Source: Avrilella dinanensis
GTDB lineage: Bacteria; Bacteroidota; Bacteroidia; Flavobacteriales; Flavobacteriaceae
Direction: 5' to 3'
NCBI RefSeq assembly: GCF_002807015.1
Contig: NZ_NIPO01000001.1
Span: forward strand, 1,687,604 to 1,751,603
DNA length: 64,000 bases
The position numbers were made by a program, and so were the translations under genes. Of the stretch, positions 18,700 to 28,300 are shown piece after piece. Under the pieces are notes generated by a model that worked only from the letters and a program-made list of their open reading frames with translations, made no database searches and was not told the DNA's origin. Within the stretch, counting starts at the first letter, position 1; the number at the start of each line of letters is the position of its first letter.

Positions 18700-19122
18700 T
18701 TAATCAACAACTTTACCTCTTAAATAAGTTTCAGGTGTCATTATTGCTAATTCACTCTTTTTAAAATCTTTAAGGTTTCTGGTTAAAATGATTTTAATTT
18801 GTCCATTTTCGATAGCAGAAAAGTTTTGTAAGGCATCTTCAAAATCTTTAAATTCTGAATTTAATGCACTTAAAACAACATTTTTATCCATTTTTACAAC
18901 TTCAATTATGGTTAATAGTTGTTTTATTTTTTCTACAATCATACTGTGTTTTGCTGTTTTTCTAAGCAAATAATAAACATTTGAAACTATTACAGGTGTA
19001 GTAAATCCTTGTATTTCTTTATTCGCACAGCTATTCAATAATTCTGTTGCGTATTCGGCATAGGGTTCTCTGTCAAAAAAGAAATCCATTAAAACATCTG
19101 TGTCGATTAAAACTTTATCCAT
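18700..19122 (-). CDS. PIN-domain toxin (VapC-like RNase)
   Basis: A 140-aa PIN-fold protein. Acidic residues of the active site are visible: the N-terminal IDTDVLMDFFFDREPY with D7 and D9, a central Glu/Asp in EFKDFEDALQ, and a C-terminal TRNLKDFKKS. The start codon is directly next to the stop of a small partner gene, as in type II toxin-antitoxin operons. VapC toxins cleave tRNA or rRNA. The target here is unknown. Confidence 0.85.
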   Translation of the reverse strand: MDKVLIDTDVLMDFFFDREPYAEYATELLNSCANKEIQGFTTPVIVSNVYYLLRKTAKHSMIVEKIKQLLTIIEVVKMDKNVVLSALNSEFKDFEDALQNFSAIENGQIKIILTRNLKDFKKSELAIMTPETYLRGKVVD

Positions 19123-19374
19123 CTATAAATACTTTTTTTCTAAACGCTCTCTAAGCTCCTCTTCATAGTCCATATCTTTTGGCATTTTGAAAGAACCTTT
19201 TAAAGACTCGATTATTGGATTAAGTTTTTGTTCTTTAGTTTTCTGTTCTTTTTCAGTAAGTGCTTTTAAATAATTTTCAATAATATCAGACAAGCTTCGA
19301 TTTTTCTTTTTTGCATAATTTTTAGCTCGTTCGATAATATCTTCTTCTATCGTTAGTGTCAACTTTGTATTCAT
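19123..19374 (-). CDS. DUF6364-like antitoxin paired with the PIN toxin
   Basis: An 83-aa protein (start MNTKLTLTIEEDIIERAK, taken at 19374) with an N-terminal ribbon-helix-helix-like DNA-binding segment (TKLTLTIEEDIIERAKNYAKK followed by NRSLSDIIENYLKAL) and an acidic, charged C-terminal tail suited to masking the toxin. The last codon abuts the toxin start codon without spacing. It probably autoregulates the operon. Confidence 0.82.
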   Translation of the reverse strand: MNTKLTLTIEEDIIERAKNYAKKKNRSLSDIIENYLKALTEKEQKTKEQKLNPIIESLKGSFKMPKDMDYEEELRERLEKKYL

Positions 19375-19404
19375 TGTCAATAAAGTTTAGTTTAGTCTAT
19401 TTCA

Positions 19405-19412
19405 CAAAGTTA
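19405..19412 (-). promoter_or_regulatory. -7 element (TAACTTTG) of the toxin-antitoxin operon
   Basis: A perfect TAnnTTTG box 30 bases before the antitoxin start. Further upstream, ACACGTGT at 19429-19436 and AACACGTG at 19452-19459 repeat a CACGTG core; these could be an operator or the 3' hairpin of purC. Confidence 0.55.
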
Positions 19413-19460
19413 CAAACCAATCTTCAATACACGTGTGTTTTTAAATTATTTAACACGTGA

Positions 19461-20414
19461 TTACCTATAATTTTTGAGATAATTAATCACATTTTCATTG
19501 ATTCTGTTTTCGATATCAGACACATCAGCTTTGATAAACGACTCTCCCATAATTTTCTCATAAAGCTCAATATACCGCTCAGAAACAGAATTTACATATT
19601 CATCGGTCATCTCCGGAATCTGCTGCCCTTCTTTCCCTTGAAAACCATTACTGATTAACCATTGACGAACAAACTCTTTGGAAAGTTGTTTTTGCGGCTC
19701 ATTGTTTTGCTGTCTTTCCGAATAACCATCAGCATAAAAATAACGTGATGAATCCGGTGTATGAATTTCATCAATCAAAACGATTTTTCCTTCTTTGGTT
19801 TTTCCAAATTCATATTTGGTATCTACCAAAATCAGCCCGCGTTCGGCAGCGATTTCTGTTCCACGCTGAAACAACGCCCGGGTATATTTTTCCAAAATAA
19901 GGTAATCTTCCTCAGAAACAATGCCTTTTTTCAGAATATCCTCTCTGGAAATATCCTCATCGTGGTCGCCCTGGTCTGCCTTGGTTGATGGGGTAATAAT
20001 CGGTTCAGGAAAACGGTCATTTTCTTTCATTCCTTCGGGTAATTCCACCCCGCACAGCAAGCGTTTACCCGCCGTATACTCACGAGCGGCGTGACCTGAC
20101 AAATAACCTCTGATAACCATTTCGACTTTGAACGGTTCACAAAGCTCTCCTACTGCCACATTCGGGTCGGGTGTCGCCGTCAGCCAGTTCGGAACGATAT
20201 CTTGGGTAAGCTGCATAAAACGGGTCGCTATCTGATTAAGAATTTGTCCTTTGTAGGGAATTCCTTTAGGCATAATCACATCAAAAGCCGACAACCTGTC
20301 GGTGGCTACCATGACTAATAAATCGTCGTTAATATTATATACTTCACGAACTTTTCCTTTATATACGGATTTCTGATTCGGAAACTGAAAGTTTGTGCTG
20401 GTTATTGTATTCAT
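19461..20414 (-). CDS. purC: Phosphoribosylaminoimidazole-succinocarboxamide synthase
   Basis: Catalyses the ATP-dependent addition of aspartate to CAIR in purine synthesis. It is 317-319 aa, with starts at 20420 or 20414 (MNTITSTNF). The signature segments are [65 protein letters not shown] and [14 protein letters not shown]. The length corresponds to the longer, eukaryote/Bacteroidetes-like form rather than the 237-aa E. coli type. It appears to be transcribed alone. Confidence 0.95.
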   Translation of the reverse strand: MNTITSTNFQFPNQKSVYKGKVREVYNINDDLLVMVATDRLSAFDVIMPKGIPYKGQILNQIATRFMQLTQDIVPNWLTATPDPNVAVGELCEPFKVEMVIRGYLSGHAAREYTAGKRLLCGVELPEGMKENDRFPEPIITPSTKADQGDHDEDISREDILKKGIVSEEDYLILEKYTRALFQRGTEIAAERGLILVDTKYEFGKTKEGKIVLIDEIHTPDSSRYFYADGYSERQQNNEPQKQLSKEFVRQWLISNGFQGKEGQQIPEMTDEYVNSVSERYIELYEKIMGESFIKADVSDIENRINENVINYLKNYR

Positions 20415-20545
20415 ATTCAATTCTTTTATGTTTGTACTGAACTGTTTAAAGTTTAAAGTTTTTTGCTTAAAGTTAGTATTTCATGTCCAAAATTTCAAAT
20501 TATTTCAATACTCAGCCCAACTTTATTATGCTAAAAACTTTGAAT

Positions 20546-22534
20546 TTAATATGCCAAAAGCGTTAATAATTCTTCTTCAAATCTGTCTTTAGGTAAATAC
20601 TGCTCTTCCAGATTTTTCATAAACGGAATCGGCGTTTCGATACTACCTACACGCTTAACCGGTGCATCGAGATATTCAAAACAATTTTCCATTATGGCAG
20701 ACGAAATATCGCCGGCGATTCCGCCAAACAAGGTATCTTCCTGCAAAATAATTGCCCTGCTTGTCTTTTTCACTGATTGGAAAATCGTTGCATAATCCAA
20801 CGGTTGCAAGGTACGTAAATCTATCAGGTCCGCAGATATTTCGGAATGATTTTTTAAAGTTTCCAATGCCCAATGCACACCTGCTCCGAAAGAAATAATC
20901 GTGATGTCGTTGCCTTCGGTAATCAAAGACGCCTGCCCGAAAGGCAAGGTATAATAATCTTTCGGCACGTCCTGATAAATGCTTCTGTATAACAATTTAT
21001 GCTCAAAAAACATAACCGGATTCGGGTCATTAATCGCTGTATTCAACAAGCCTTTGGCATCATACGGAAATGCAGGATAAACCACTTTCAGTCCCGGAGT
21101 TTTAGTAAACCACGCTTCGTTGGTCTGAGAGTGAAACGGTCCGGCCTGAGTTCCGCCACCGCAAGGCATTCGCACAACCACATCTGCATGCTGATTCCAG
21201 CGATAATGCGACTTTGCCAGTAAATTCACAATCGGATTAAACCCGGAAGACACAAAATCAGCAAACTGCATTTCGACCACTGATTTGTAATTGTTAATCG
21301 ACAATCCCATTCCGGCAGACACGATAATACTTTCGCAAATCGGGGTATTTCTTACCCGCTCTTTTCCGAAATCTTTATAAAAACCGTCAGTCACTTTGAA
21401 CGCACCACCGTATTCTGCAATATCCTGTCCCATAATAACCAGATTGTCGTGCTTTTCCATAGACTGCTTTAATCCCTGTGATAAGGCATCAATAAATCTG
21501 ATATTTTCACTTTCGGCGGTTGCCGGTTGTATGATTTCTGATTGGTAAGGCTTGTAAACATCATTCAATTCTTTGTTTAAATCAGCCTTAATAACTTCTT
21601 CTTTAACAGCTAAATCCCAATTTTTATTAATTTCTTTTTTTATCTCTTCCCGGATTTCTTTTTCGACAGATTCTGTCAGGACTTTTTCTTTCAATAAATA
21701 GGTTTTGAAATTTTCAACCGGGTCTTTTCTTTCCCATTGTTCAAACAATTCCTGCGGAATATATTTGGTTCCGCTCGCCTCTTCATGACCACGCATTCTG
21801 AAAGTTTTGAATTCAATCAAAACCGGACGTGGATTTTCCCGCATAGATTCTGCCAATGCTGAAACCTGTGTATATACTTCCAGAATATTATTTCCGTCGA
21901 TAATATGGCTTTCGATGCCATAACCTTTACCTCTGTCGGCAAGATTTTCGCAACGATACTGCTCGTTTGTCGGCGTAGACAACCCGTAACCGTTGTTTTC
22001 AATAATGAACAAAACTGGTAATTCCCAAACCGATGCCACGTTGAGTGCTTCGTGAAAATCACCTTCGGAAGTAGCTCCCTCGCCGGTAAAAACCGCCGTG
22101 ATTTTTTTATCTTTTTTCAAAGTATCTGCCAAGGCAATACCATCGGCAATTCCCATTTGAGGTCCCAAATGTGAAATCATTCCAACGATTTTGTATTCCT
22201 GCGTACCGAAATGAAAAGACCGGTCGCGACCATTGGTAAAACCGCTGGCTTTGCCCTGCCACTGTGAAAATAGCCGGTTTAACGGAATCTGCCTAGTGGT
22301 AAAAACACCTAAATTGCGGTGCATCGGCAAGATATATTCGTCTGATTGTAAGGCGGAAGTAACGCCTACCGCGATGGCTTCCTGCCCGATGCCGGAAAAC
22401 CATTTGGATACTTTTCCCTGACGAATTAATATCAGCATTTTTTCCTCAATCATACGAGGTTTTACTATGCTTTTGTATAACTGAACCAACGTTTGATTGT
22501 CCAGATTTTTTCTATCGAATTTGAGCTTTTCCAT
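20546..22534 (-). CDS. 2-oxoacid dehydrogenase E1, alpha and beta subunits fused
   Basis: A 662-aa thiamine diphosphate-dependent E1. The alpha part (about 1-330) has the ThDP/Mg motif starting TGEGATSEGDFHEAL and ending in ENNGYGLSTP, with GEG in place of GDG. The beta part (about 345-662) has GQDIAEYGGAFKVTDGF, the MPCGGGTQAGPFHSQ segment and the C-terminal transketolase domain with SFGAGVHWALETL. Fused E1 chains of this length are common in Bacteroidota and are usually branched-chain or pyruvate-type. E2/E3 genes are not in the window. Confidence 0.93.
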   Translation of the reverse strand: MEKLKFDRKNLDNQTLVQLYKSIVKPRMIEEKMLILIRQGKVSKWFSGIGQEAIAVGVTSALQSDEYILPMHRNLGVFTTRQIPLNRLFSQWQGKASGFTNGRDRSFHFGTQEYKIVGMISHLGPQMGIADGIALADTLKKDKKITAVFTGEGATSEGDFHEALNVASVWELPVLFIIENNGYGLSTPTNEQYRCENLADRGKGYGIESHIIDGNNILEVYTQVSALAESMRENPRPVLIEFKTFRMRGHEEASGTKYIPQELFEQWERKDPVENFKTYLLKEKVLTESVEKEIREEIKKEINKNWDLAVKEEVIKADLNKELNDVYKPYQSEIIQPATAESENIRFIDALSQGLKQSMEKHDNLVIMGQDIAEYGGAFKVTDGFYKDFGKERVRNTPICESIIVSAGMGLSINNYKSVVEMQFADFVSSGFNPIVNLLAKSHYRWNQHADVVVRMPCGGGTQAGPFHSQTNEAWFTKTPGLKVVYPAFPYDAKGLLNTAINDPNPVMFFEHKLLYRSIYQDVPKDYYTLPFGQASLITEGNDITIISFGAGVHWALETLKNHSEISADLIDLRTLQPLDYATIFQSVKKTSRAIILQEDTLFGGIAGDISSAIMENCFEYLDAPVKRVGSIETPIPFMKNLEEQYLPKDRFEEELLTLLAY

Positions 22535-22664
22535 GAATGTAAAATTGCCCGATAAAATTACTGCTTTTGGAATGAGTAACGAAATTTTACCGGGGAATTT
22601 TATTGGGAAAATAAAATATCTTCCTGATATAATAATATGGAATCTATTTCCGGTTCAGGAGGAT

Positions 22665-22689
22665 TGTCCCGTCCTGAAATAGCGATACA
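22665..22689 (+). mobile_element. Solo IS-like terminal sequence, copy 1
   Basis: TGTCCCGTCCTGAAATAGCG followed by ATACA. The same 25 bases occur inverted at 61842-61866 with one difference. A TG-initial end of this type suggests an insertion-sequence terminus; no transposase gene is nearby. Confidence 0.5.
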
Positions 22690-22692
22690 AAA

Positions 22693-22721
22693 AAAACCTG
22701 ATATTGTGAATATCAGGTTTT
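22693..22721 (-). terminator. Terminator of the SIMPL-domain gene
   Basis: AAAACCTGATATT and its perfect complement AATATCAGGTTTT with a GTG loop, 18 bases beyond the SIMPL stop codon. A T-rich run follows on the minus strand. Confidence 0.85.
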
Positions 22722-22739
22722 AATTTCATTTACAATCAA

Positions 22740-23426
22740 CTATTTCAACTGAAAAGTAATATTGATATTGGCTGTAATTTCGATTTCTCCTTCGGCCAAT
22801 GTTTCATCGGCAGCGGAAGCACTTTCTGCATAAGCGGCTGCTTTCATCTGATATACTCGCGGGAAAACCGCTTGAGTGCTGTTTTCAGACACAACAATCG
22901 CTGTTCCAACACTTTGACCTAATGCCTGAGCATAGTCTGCTGCTTTTTTCTGAGCATTCTGTACTGCTTTTTTACGGGCTTCAGATTCATATTTTTCTAT
23001 TTCAGAAGATTTAAACTGTACACCATTAATCTGGTTGGCTCCGGCATCAATCAATCCTGCCATAATCATTTCATATTTAGACAAGTCTTTGATTTGTATC
23101 TGAATGCTCTGCCCTGCCTGATAATATTTTTCTTTGGTTTGGTAATCCTGTCTTTGATACAGATTCACTCTTTCCGTTTTGTAATCTTTGGCATCAATGC
23201 CTGATTTTTTCAGAAAAGCAATCATTTTTGCCATAATAGCATCATTCTCTGATTTAGCCACTTTGGCGTCCGGATTATTGGTTTCTACTCCGATAGATAG
23301 TGCTGCCTCATCAGGTTTTACCATTACTTTACCTTCCCCGCCAACACTAATAGTGTTTTGCAGTTGATTCTGAGCACCCATCGTTGTTGCTATTGCCATA
23401 AATAATACAATTACTAAATTTTTCAT
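22740..23426 (-). CDS. SIMPL-domain (DUF541) periplasmic protein
   Basis: A 228-aa secreted protein. The signal peptide is MKNLVIVLFMAIATTMGAQN, which fixes the start at 23426 rather than 31 codons upstream, where the frame overlaps rimK. The mature part has ISVGGEGKVMVKPDEAALSIGV and KKAADYAQALGQSVG, characteristic of SIMPL/YggE-like proteins, which are periplasmic and linked to oxidative stress resistance, though their molecular role is not settled. It lies 52 bases downstream of the rimK fusion. Confidence 0.9.
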   Translation of the reverse strand: MKNLVIVLFMAIATTMGAQNQLQNTISVGGEGKVMVKPDEAALSIGVETNNPDAKVAKSENDAIMAKMIAFLKKSGIDAKDYKTERVNLYQRQDYQTKEKYYQAGQSIQIQIKDLSKYEMIMAGLIDAGANQINGVQFKSSEIEKYESEARKKAVQNAQKKAADYAQALGQSVGTAIVVSENSTQAVFPRVYQMKAAAYAESASAADETLAEGEIEITANINITFQLK

Positions 23427-23478
23427 TTTTTTTATATTTTGGTTTACGGAAGTACCAAAATCAACAACTGTACCAAAG

Positions 23479-24861
23479 TTATTTTTTTGCTGCCAATTTC
23501 CATTTAAAATTTTTCTCAATCGCCTTAATCATCTCTCCGGCAATATCTTTGCCTGTTGCTCCTTCGATACCTTCTAGTCCTGGCGATGAATTTACTTCCA
23601 AAAGTAAAGGTCCTTTAGACGAACGGATAATATCCACACCGGCTACTTTCAGGTTCATCGCTTTGGCGGCTTTGATGGCAATTCGTTTTTCTTCTGGGGT
23701 TGCTTTTACAATAGATGCAATACCCCCCAAATGAATGTTTGCCCTGAACTCCCCTGGCAAAGCCTCCCGCTGCATAGCCGCAACTACTTTTCCGTCCACC
23801 ACAAACAAACGCAAATCTTTTCCGTTGGCTTCTTTAATGAATTCCTGTACCAAAATATTTGCATTCAAACTCTTAAACGCATTGATTACTGATTCGGCTG
23901 CTTTTTTGGTTTCTGCCAGCACGACTCCTTTGCCTTGAGTCCCTTCCAACAGCTTTATTATCAATGGCGAACCGCCAACCATATTAATCAAATCATTGGT
24001 ATCTAAAGGCGAATTTGCAAAACCTGTGGTCGGAATATCCACACCGTTATTCAGCAATAACTGCAAGGAAAATAATTTATCACGGGATTGGGCAATAGCG
24101 GCAGCACTGTTCAAACTAAACACTTTCATCGACTCAAAATGCCGGGTTAAGGCACAACCATAATAGGTCATACTTGGTCTGATACGCGGAATGATAGCGT
24201 CCAAATCATTAATCACTTTTCCGCCCCGATAGTGCATTTCCGGTTGGTTGGCATCGAGTTTCATATAGCAGTGCCGGATATTGAGAAAGTGCATTTCGTG
24301 TCCCCGCAACTCTCCGGCTTCGATGATTCTTCGGTTGGAATATAAATCCGGATTACTCGCCAGCAAGCCTATTTTCAAAAAATTGTTTCCTTCTTTCCCG
24401 GTCGGATATATTTTGATTAATTCTTCAATCGTTCTGTCGCCATATCTGAAACTCATTTCAGGGTCAACAATCAATCGTCCGCTCATCGCTTCACGCCCCA
24501 GCAGCATTCTGTATCCCATAGAATCCCGATTTGTGAGCGTTACCTCTATGTCCCACATCATTTCGCCCAAACCAAAAGGCGTTTTTATCACAAAACGTGA
24601 TTCTCTGGTACCTGTCGAACTTTTGATTATCCTTTTATCTACTACCGGTGCCTCACATTTTATGGCTGATTTCTGATTATTTTGCAACGGATTGACCACA
24701 AACCGAACCCACAGCTCGCCTTCTTTTTCAAAAGGTGTAATCTGTTCGGCGTGTAATGCAGAGGTTTTTGCTCCGGAATCAATACGGGCTTTAACAGCGG
24801 GAATGCCTAACTGTGGGAATTGCCCCCATTCTTCGCCGCCTATAATTGTTTTATTTTCCAT
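23479..24861 (-). CDS. rimK: Fusion of ATP-dependent zinc-protease (RimB-like) domain and RimK ligase
   Basis: A 460-aa protein with two modules. Residues 1-145 resemble PF05618, the retropepsin-like putative zinc protease family, with [14 protein letters not shown] and a later [13 protein letters not shown]. Residues 155-455 are RimK, the ATP-grasp ligase that adds glutamates to the C-terminus of ribosomal protein S6: [52 protein letters not shown] and [15 protein letters not shown] with Mg-binding Glu and Asn. In other bacteria the RimB-type protease removes or processes the glutamate tail, so one polypeptide here may carry both writer and eraser. The S6 gene is not in the window. Confidence 0.9.
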   Translation of the reverse strand: MENKTIIGGEEWGQFPQLGIPAVKARIDSGAKTSALHAEQITPFEKEGELWVRFVVNPLQNNQKSAIKCEAPVVDKRIIKSSTGTRESRFVIKTPFGLGEMMWDIEVTLTNRDSMGYRMLLGREAMSGRLIVDPEMSFRYGDRTIEELIKIYPTGKEGNNFLKIGLLASNPDLYSNRRIIEAGELRGHEMHFLNIRHCYMKLDANQPEMHYRGGKVINDLDAIIPRIRPSMTYYGCALTRHFESMKVFSLNSAAAIAQSRDKLFSLQLLLNNGVDIPTTGFANSPLDTNDLINMVGGSPLIIKLLEGTQGKGVVLAETKKAAESVINAFKSLNANILVQEFIKEANGKDLRLFVVDGKVVAAMQREALPGEFRANIHLGGIASIVKATPEEKRIAIKAAKAMNLKVAGVDIIRSSKGPLLLEVNSSPGLEGIEGATGKDIAGEMIKAIEKNFKWKLAAKK

Positions 24862-24966
24862 AATCCACTCCTGTTTTTATCCGCCTAAGTTAGATAAAAA
24901 AACGAAATATTGTAAGATAAGCTGAATAAAAATTACTAACTTTATACAAACAAAAAATAATAAGTT

Positions 24967-25467
24967 ATGGCACAAATCACATTTAAAGGAAACCCGGTAA
25001 ACACTTCGGGTAATTTACCGGAAACAGGTTCCAAAGCACCCAATTTCAAGTTAACAACCAGCGATTTATCAGAAAAATCATTAAGTGATTACAAAGGAAA
25101 AAACGTGGTTTTAAATATTTTTCCAAGTGTAGATACTGGTGTTTGTGCACAATCAGTACGCACATTTAACGAAAAAGTATCATCGGCTAACAATACGGTG
25201 GTGTTATGTGTTTCTAAGGATTTACCTTTTGCCCTGTCGCGTTTCTGTGCGGCCGAAGGTTTGAAAAATGTAGAAACGCTGTCTGATTTTAAGACCGATG
25301 ATTTTAGCCAATCTTACGGTGTAAAAATGATTGATGGTCCTCTCAACGGTTTATTAAGTCGGGCTGTTGTTGTCATAAACCCTGAAGGCGAAGTGGTTTA
25401 CAACGAACAAGTTCCGGAAATCGGTCAGGAACCGGATTATGAAAACGCATTGAATGTGTTGAAATAA
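24967..25467 (+). CDS. tpx: Thiol peroxidase
   Basis: A 166-aa atypical 2-Cys peroxiredoxin, reducing lipid and alkyl hydroperoxides with thioredoxin. The peroxidatic Cys is in SVDTGVCAQSVRTFNE and the resolving Cys in LSRFCAAEGLKN, both canonical for Tpx. Soluble, no signal peptide. It is divergent from the rimK fusion, with a near-consensus TAACTTTA box about 26 bases upstream, and ends at a strong bidirectional terminator. Confidence 0.95.
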   Translation: MAQITFKGNPVNTSGNLPETGSKAPNFKLTTSDLSEKSLSDYKGKNVVLNIFPSVDTGVCAQSVRTFNEKVSSANNTVVLCVSKDLPFALSRFCAAEGLKNVETLSDFKTDDFSQSYGVKMIDGPLNGLLSRAVVVINPEGEVVYNEQVPEIGQEPDYENALNVLK

Positions 25468-25472
25468 ACACA

Positions 25473-25513
25473 AAAATAAACCTGCAAGTTTTTTTTTCTT
25501 GCAGGTTTATTTT
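25473..25513. terminator. Bidirectional intrinsic terminator
   Basis: Perfect 16-base arms (AAAATAAACCTGCAAG and complement) at 25473-25488 and 25498-25513 around a T-rich loop, between convergent tpx and metK. Confidence 0.93.
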
Positions 25514-25523
25514 TTATTTTGAT

Positions 25524-26804
25524 TTAAAGTCCAAATGCTGTTTTTACCACATCAACTTTATCTAATTTTTCCCACGTAAAAAGCTCTACTTCAATACTTT
25601 TTGTTATACCTTCTGTATTAGTAAACTGCTTGGTAATCACTTGTGGTTTTCGTCCCATGTGACCATAAGCTGCCGTTTCGCTATATATAGGTTTTCTCAG
25701 TTCAAGGTTTTTCTCAATATAATAAGGTCGCAGGTCAAAGATTTCCTGAATTTTCTGAGCTATCGTTCCGTCAGTCATGTCCACTTTGGAAGTTCCGTAG
25801 GTATTCACGAAAACGCCCATTGGCTCGGCAATACCGATAGCATAAGAAACCTGTACCAGAATTTCATCGGCTACCCCTGCAGCAACCAGATTTTTGGCAA
25901 TATGGCGTGTAGCATAAGCTGCCGAACGGTCAACCTTGCTCGGGTCTTTTCCGGAAAATGCACCTCCGCCGTGAGCTCCTTTTCCGCCGTAAGTATCTAC
26001 AATAATTTTTCGTCCGGTCAAACCGGTATCGCCATGAGGCCCGCCAATAATAAACACTCCTGTCGGGTTGATATGATAAGTGATTGCATCGTGGAAATAT
26101 TGTTCATATTGCGGATATTTCTGCAATAATCGCGGAATTAATATCTCAATAACATCTTTCCGAATCTGGTCTTGCATCGCTTTTTCAGCTTCAGCTTTAT
26201 TCGTGTGTGCATCTCTTTGGACAAACTCATCGTGTTGTGTTGATAACACAATCGTCACAATTTTCGACGGCTTATTATTATCGTCATATTCCAAGGTTAT
26301 CTGAGCTTTGGCATCTGGTCGCAAATAGGTAATTGCAGTATTTTCTTTTCTGATAAGTGCCAATTCCTGCAACAATTTGTTTGCCAAATCGAGTGCCAAA
26401 GGCATATAATCTTCAGTTTCTGAAGTAGCGTACCCAAACATGATTCCCTGGTCACCTGCCCCTTGCTCTTCCGGATTTATCTTATCAACCCCTTGATTGA
26501 TTTCCGCAGATTGTTCATGAATGGCAGAGAGTACACCGCACGAATTTGCTTCAAACATATATTCGCTTTTCGTATAGCCAATATTCCTAATCACTTCTCT
26601 GGCAATGTGTTGTACATCCAGATAAGCATTGGATTTTACCTCGCCCGCCAACACGACTTGCCCGGTGGTTACGAGGGTTTCACAAGCAACCTTGGCATTT
26701 GGGTCAAAAGCTAAAAAATGGTCGATTAATGCGTCTGAAATCTGGTCGGCAATTTTGTCCGGGTGACCTTCACTAACTGATTCTGATGTAAAATAGTATG
26801 ACAT
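25524..26804 (-). CDS. metK: S-adenosylmethionine synthetase
   Basis: Makes SAM from methionine and ATP. The 426-aa protein has the three signature motifs: [29 protein letters not shown] and the P-loop-like [19 protein letters not shown]. Length exceeds the E. coli enzyme by about 40 residues, through insertions common in Bacteroidetes. The 5' leader, about 125 nt, carries an RNA resembling a SAM-II riboswitch, so the gene is probably feedback-controlled by its product. Confidence 0.97.
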   Translation of the reverse strand: MSYYFTSESVSEGHPDKIADQISDALIDHFLAFDPNAKVACETLVTTGQVVLAGEVKSNAYLDVQHIAREVIRNIGYTKSEYMFEANSCGVLSAIHEQSAEINQGVDKINPEEQGAGDQGIMFGYATSETEDYMPLALDLANKLLQELALIRKENTAITYLRPDAKAQITLEYDDNNKPSKIVTIVLSTQHDEFVQRDAHTNKAEAEKAMQDQIRKDVIEILIPRLLQKYPQYEQYFHDAITYHINPTGVFIIGGPHGDTGLTGRKIIVDTYGGKGAHGGGAFSGKDPSKVDRSAAYATRHIAKNLVAAGVADEILVQVSYAIGIAEPMGVFVNTYGTSKVDMTDGTIAQKIQEIFDLRPYYIEKNLELRKPIYSETAAYGHMGRKPQVITKQFTNTEGITKSIEVELFTWEKLDKVDVVKTAFGL

Positions 26805-26868
26805 AATTAATTTTTTTCAGACTGGTCGCAAAAAACAACTAAAAATGCCTTTTTATAGGTAGATTTAT

Positions 26869-26920
26869 GCTCTGTTTTAGCATTTTTTATTGAGGTTGCA
26901 ATCAGTCAAATTTTTCCTCT
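26869..26920 (-). ncRNA. SAM-II-like riboswitch in the metK leader
   Basis: On the minus strand, a P1 helix GAGG/CCTC encloses a loop ending ATTTGACTGATTGCAA. It is followed by AATAAAAAATGCTAAAACAG. The strands GCA:TGC and CTG:CAG can form the two-part H-type pseudoknot of SAM-II, and the TTTGA, ATTGCA and GCTAAAA words match the conserved SAM-II core as I remember it. It sits just after a predicted transcription start and about 65 nt before metK. Downstream, GCATTTTT (26841-26848 complement) can pair with the AAAAATGC strand of the aptamer, an alternative to the pseudoknot. Confidence 0.75.
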
Positions 26921-26936
26921 TGTTTATTTTCAAATG

Positions 26937-26968
26937 CAAATGTAGCACTTATTTATATATTTTAGCAA
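26937..26968 (-). promoter_or_regulatory. metK promoter (TTG-N21-TACATTTG)
   Basis: A -33 TTG at 26968-26966 and a perfect -7 box TACATTTG at 26944-26937, separated by 21 bases. The expected start lies some 10-15 bases before the riboswitch. The TTG falls within an arm of the adjacent long palindrome. Confidence 0.65.
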
Positions 26969-27025
26969 CGAATTTCACGAGTTAACAAAAATTTATTTTA
27001 CTAATCTGTGAAATCCGTTGCTAAA
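26961..27025. repeat. Long palindrome downstream of pepT
   Basis: Arms 26961-26978 (TTTAGCAACGAATTTCAC) and 27008-27025 match at 17 of 18 positions around a 29-base AT-rich loop. It starts 5 bases after the pepT stop codon and can act as its terminator. The GCAACGAATTTCACGA wording is that of a dispersed flavobacterial repeat. Confidence 0.85.
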
Positions 27026-27029
27026 CAGT

Positions 27030-28295
27030 TTATTTCAAACTTCCTTCAGCTGCTTTCTGTGCAGTCAGCTCAGCGATTTTAACAATCACTTCAGTAGCTT
27101 TAACTATGCTTTCTGCCGGAACATATTCATATTTTCCGTGGAAATTATGTCCTCCCGCAAAAATATTCGGGCAAGGCAATCCCATATAGGACAACTGTGA
27201 ACCGTCTGTCCCGCCTCTGATTGCTTTGATGATTGGCGTAATACCCAAATCTTTCATAGCTTCTTCGGCAACATCTACGATATATTTTACCGGCTCCACT
27301 TTTTCACGCATGTTAAAATATTGGTCGTTGATTTCGCAAACTACAATATCTTCGCCGAATTTCTTCGCATATTTCTTATTGATTTTTTTTGCTAATTTTT
27401 CGACTAACTTTTTACGTTTTTTGAATTTCTTCATGCTGTGATCTCTGATAATCAACTGTACTTCAGTTTCTTCAATTGAGCCACTAACGGTGTGAACATG
27501 GAAAAAACCTTCGTAACCGGTTGTTTTTTCAGGTACTTCTTTTTTCGGCAATTTAGCAATGAATTTATTTGCCAAAAGTAATGAGTTAATCATTTTTCCT
27601 TTCGCATATCCCGGGTGTACGCTTTTTCCTTTGAAAATCAATTTGGCACCGGCAGCATTGAAGTTTTCGTACTCCAATTCGCCAATTTGACTTCCGTCCA
27701 TGGTGTAAGCCCAATCTGCACTAAATTTTTCCACATCGAACTTATGAGCTCCACGACCGATTTCTTCATCTGGTGTAAATCCGATTCTGATTTTTCCGTG
27801 CTTAATTTCCGGGTGCTTAATCAGGTATTCCATCGCAGAAACAATTTCGGTAATTCCGGCTTTATCATCCGCTCCCAATAAGGTTTTTCCGTCGGTTGTA
27901 ATCAGTGTTTGTCCTTTGTATAACAACAAATCTTCAAAATAATTCGGGGACAAAATAATATTTTCTTCTTTGTTCAGAACGATGTCGCCACCGTCATAAT
28001 TTTCAATAATTTGCGGATTTACATTTGTTCCCGAAAAATCCGGACTCGTATCAAAGTGAGATACAAAACCGATAGTCGGCACGTCGTGCTCCACGTTGCT
28101 CGGTAATGTTGCCATGATATAAGCATTATCATCTACGGTAACGTCTTCCAACCCGATTTGCTTTAGCTCTTCCACCAACTGATTGACCAAATCCCATTGT
28201 TTTTCGGTACTTGGTGTGGTTTCAGACTCAGGGTCTGATTGGGTATCAACTTTAATATAGCTGATAAATCTGTCAATAATGTGTTGTTGTTCCAT
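27030..28295 (-). CDS. pepT: Peptidase T (tripeptide aminopeptidase, M20B)
   Basis: A 421-aa cytosolic dinuclear zinc aminopeptidase that removes the N-terminal residue from tripeptides. Metal-site motifs are [12 protein letters not shown] (His, Asp), [10 protein letters not shown] (bridging Asp), [14 protein letters not shown] (catalytic and ligand Glu), [10 protein letters not shown] (Asp) and [13 protein letters not shown] (last His). Five bases separate it from pheT upstream on the same strand, so it is probably the second gene of a pheT-pepT transcript. Confidence 0.95.
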   Translation of the reverse strand: MEQQHIIDRFISYIKVDTQSDPESETTPSTEKQWDLVNQLVEELKQIGLEDVTVDDNAYIMATLPSNVEHDVPTIGFVSHFDTSPDFSGTNVNPQIIENYDGGDIVLNKEENIILSPNYFEDLLLYKGQTLITTDGKTLLGADDKAGITEIVSAMEYLIKHPEIKHGKIRIGFTPDEEIGRGAHKFDVEKFSADWAYTMDGSQIGELEYENFNAAGAKLIFKGKSVHPGYAKGKMINSLLLANKFIAKLPKKEVPEKTTGYEGFFHVHTVSGSIEETEVQLIIRDHSMKKFKKRKKLVEKLAKKINKKYAKKFGEDIVVCEINDQYFNMREKVEPVKYIVDVAEEAMKDLGITPIIKAIRGGTDGSQLSYMGLPCPNIFAGGHNFHGKYEYVPAESIVKATEVIVKIAELTAQKAAEGSLK

Positions 28296-28300
28296 AATAA

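Noticed and set aside
24281..24676. Plus-strand frame opposite the rimK fusion
   Set aside because: It is fully covered by the well-supported RimK fusion and shows no family resemblance.
27615..27881. Plus-strand frame opposite pepT
   Set aside because: It overlaps metal-binding motifs of PepT on the other strand; a shadow.
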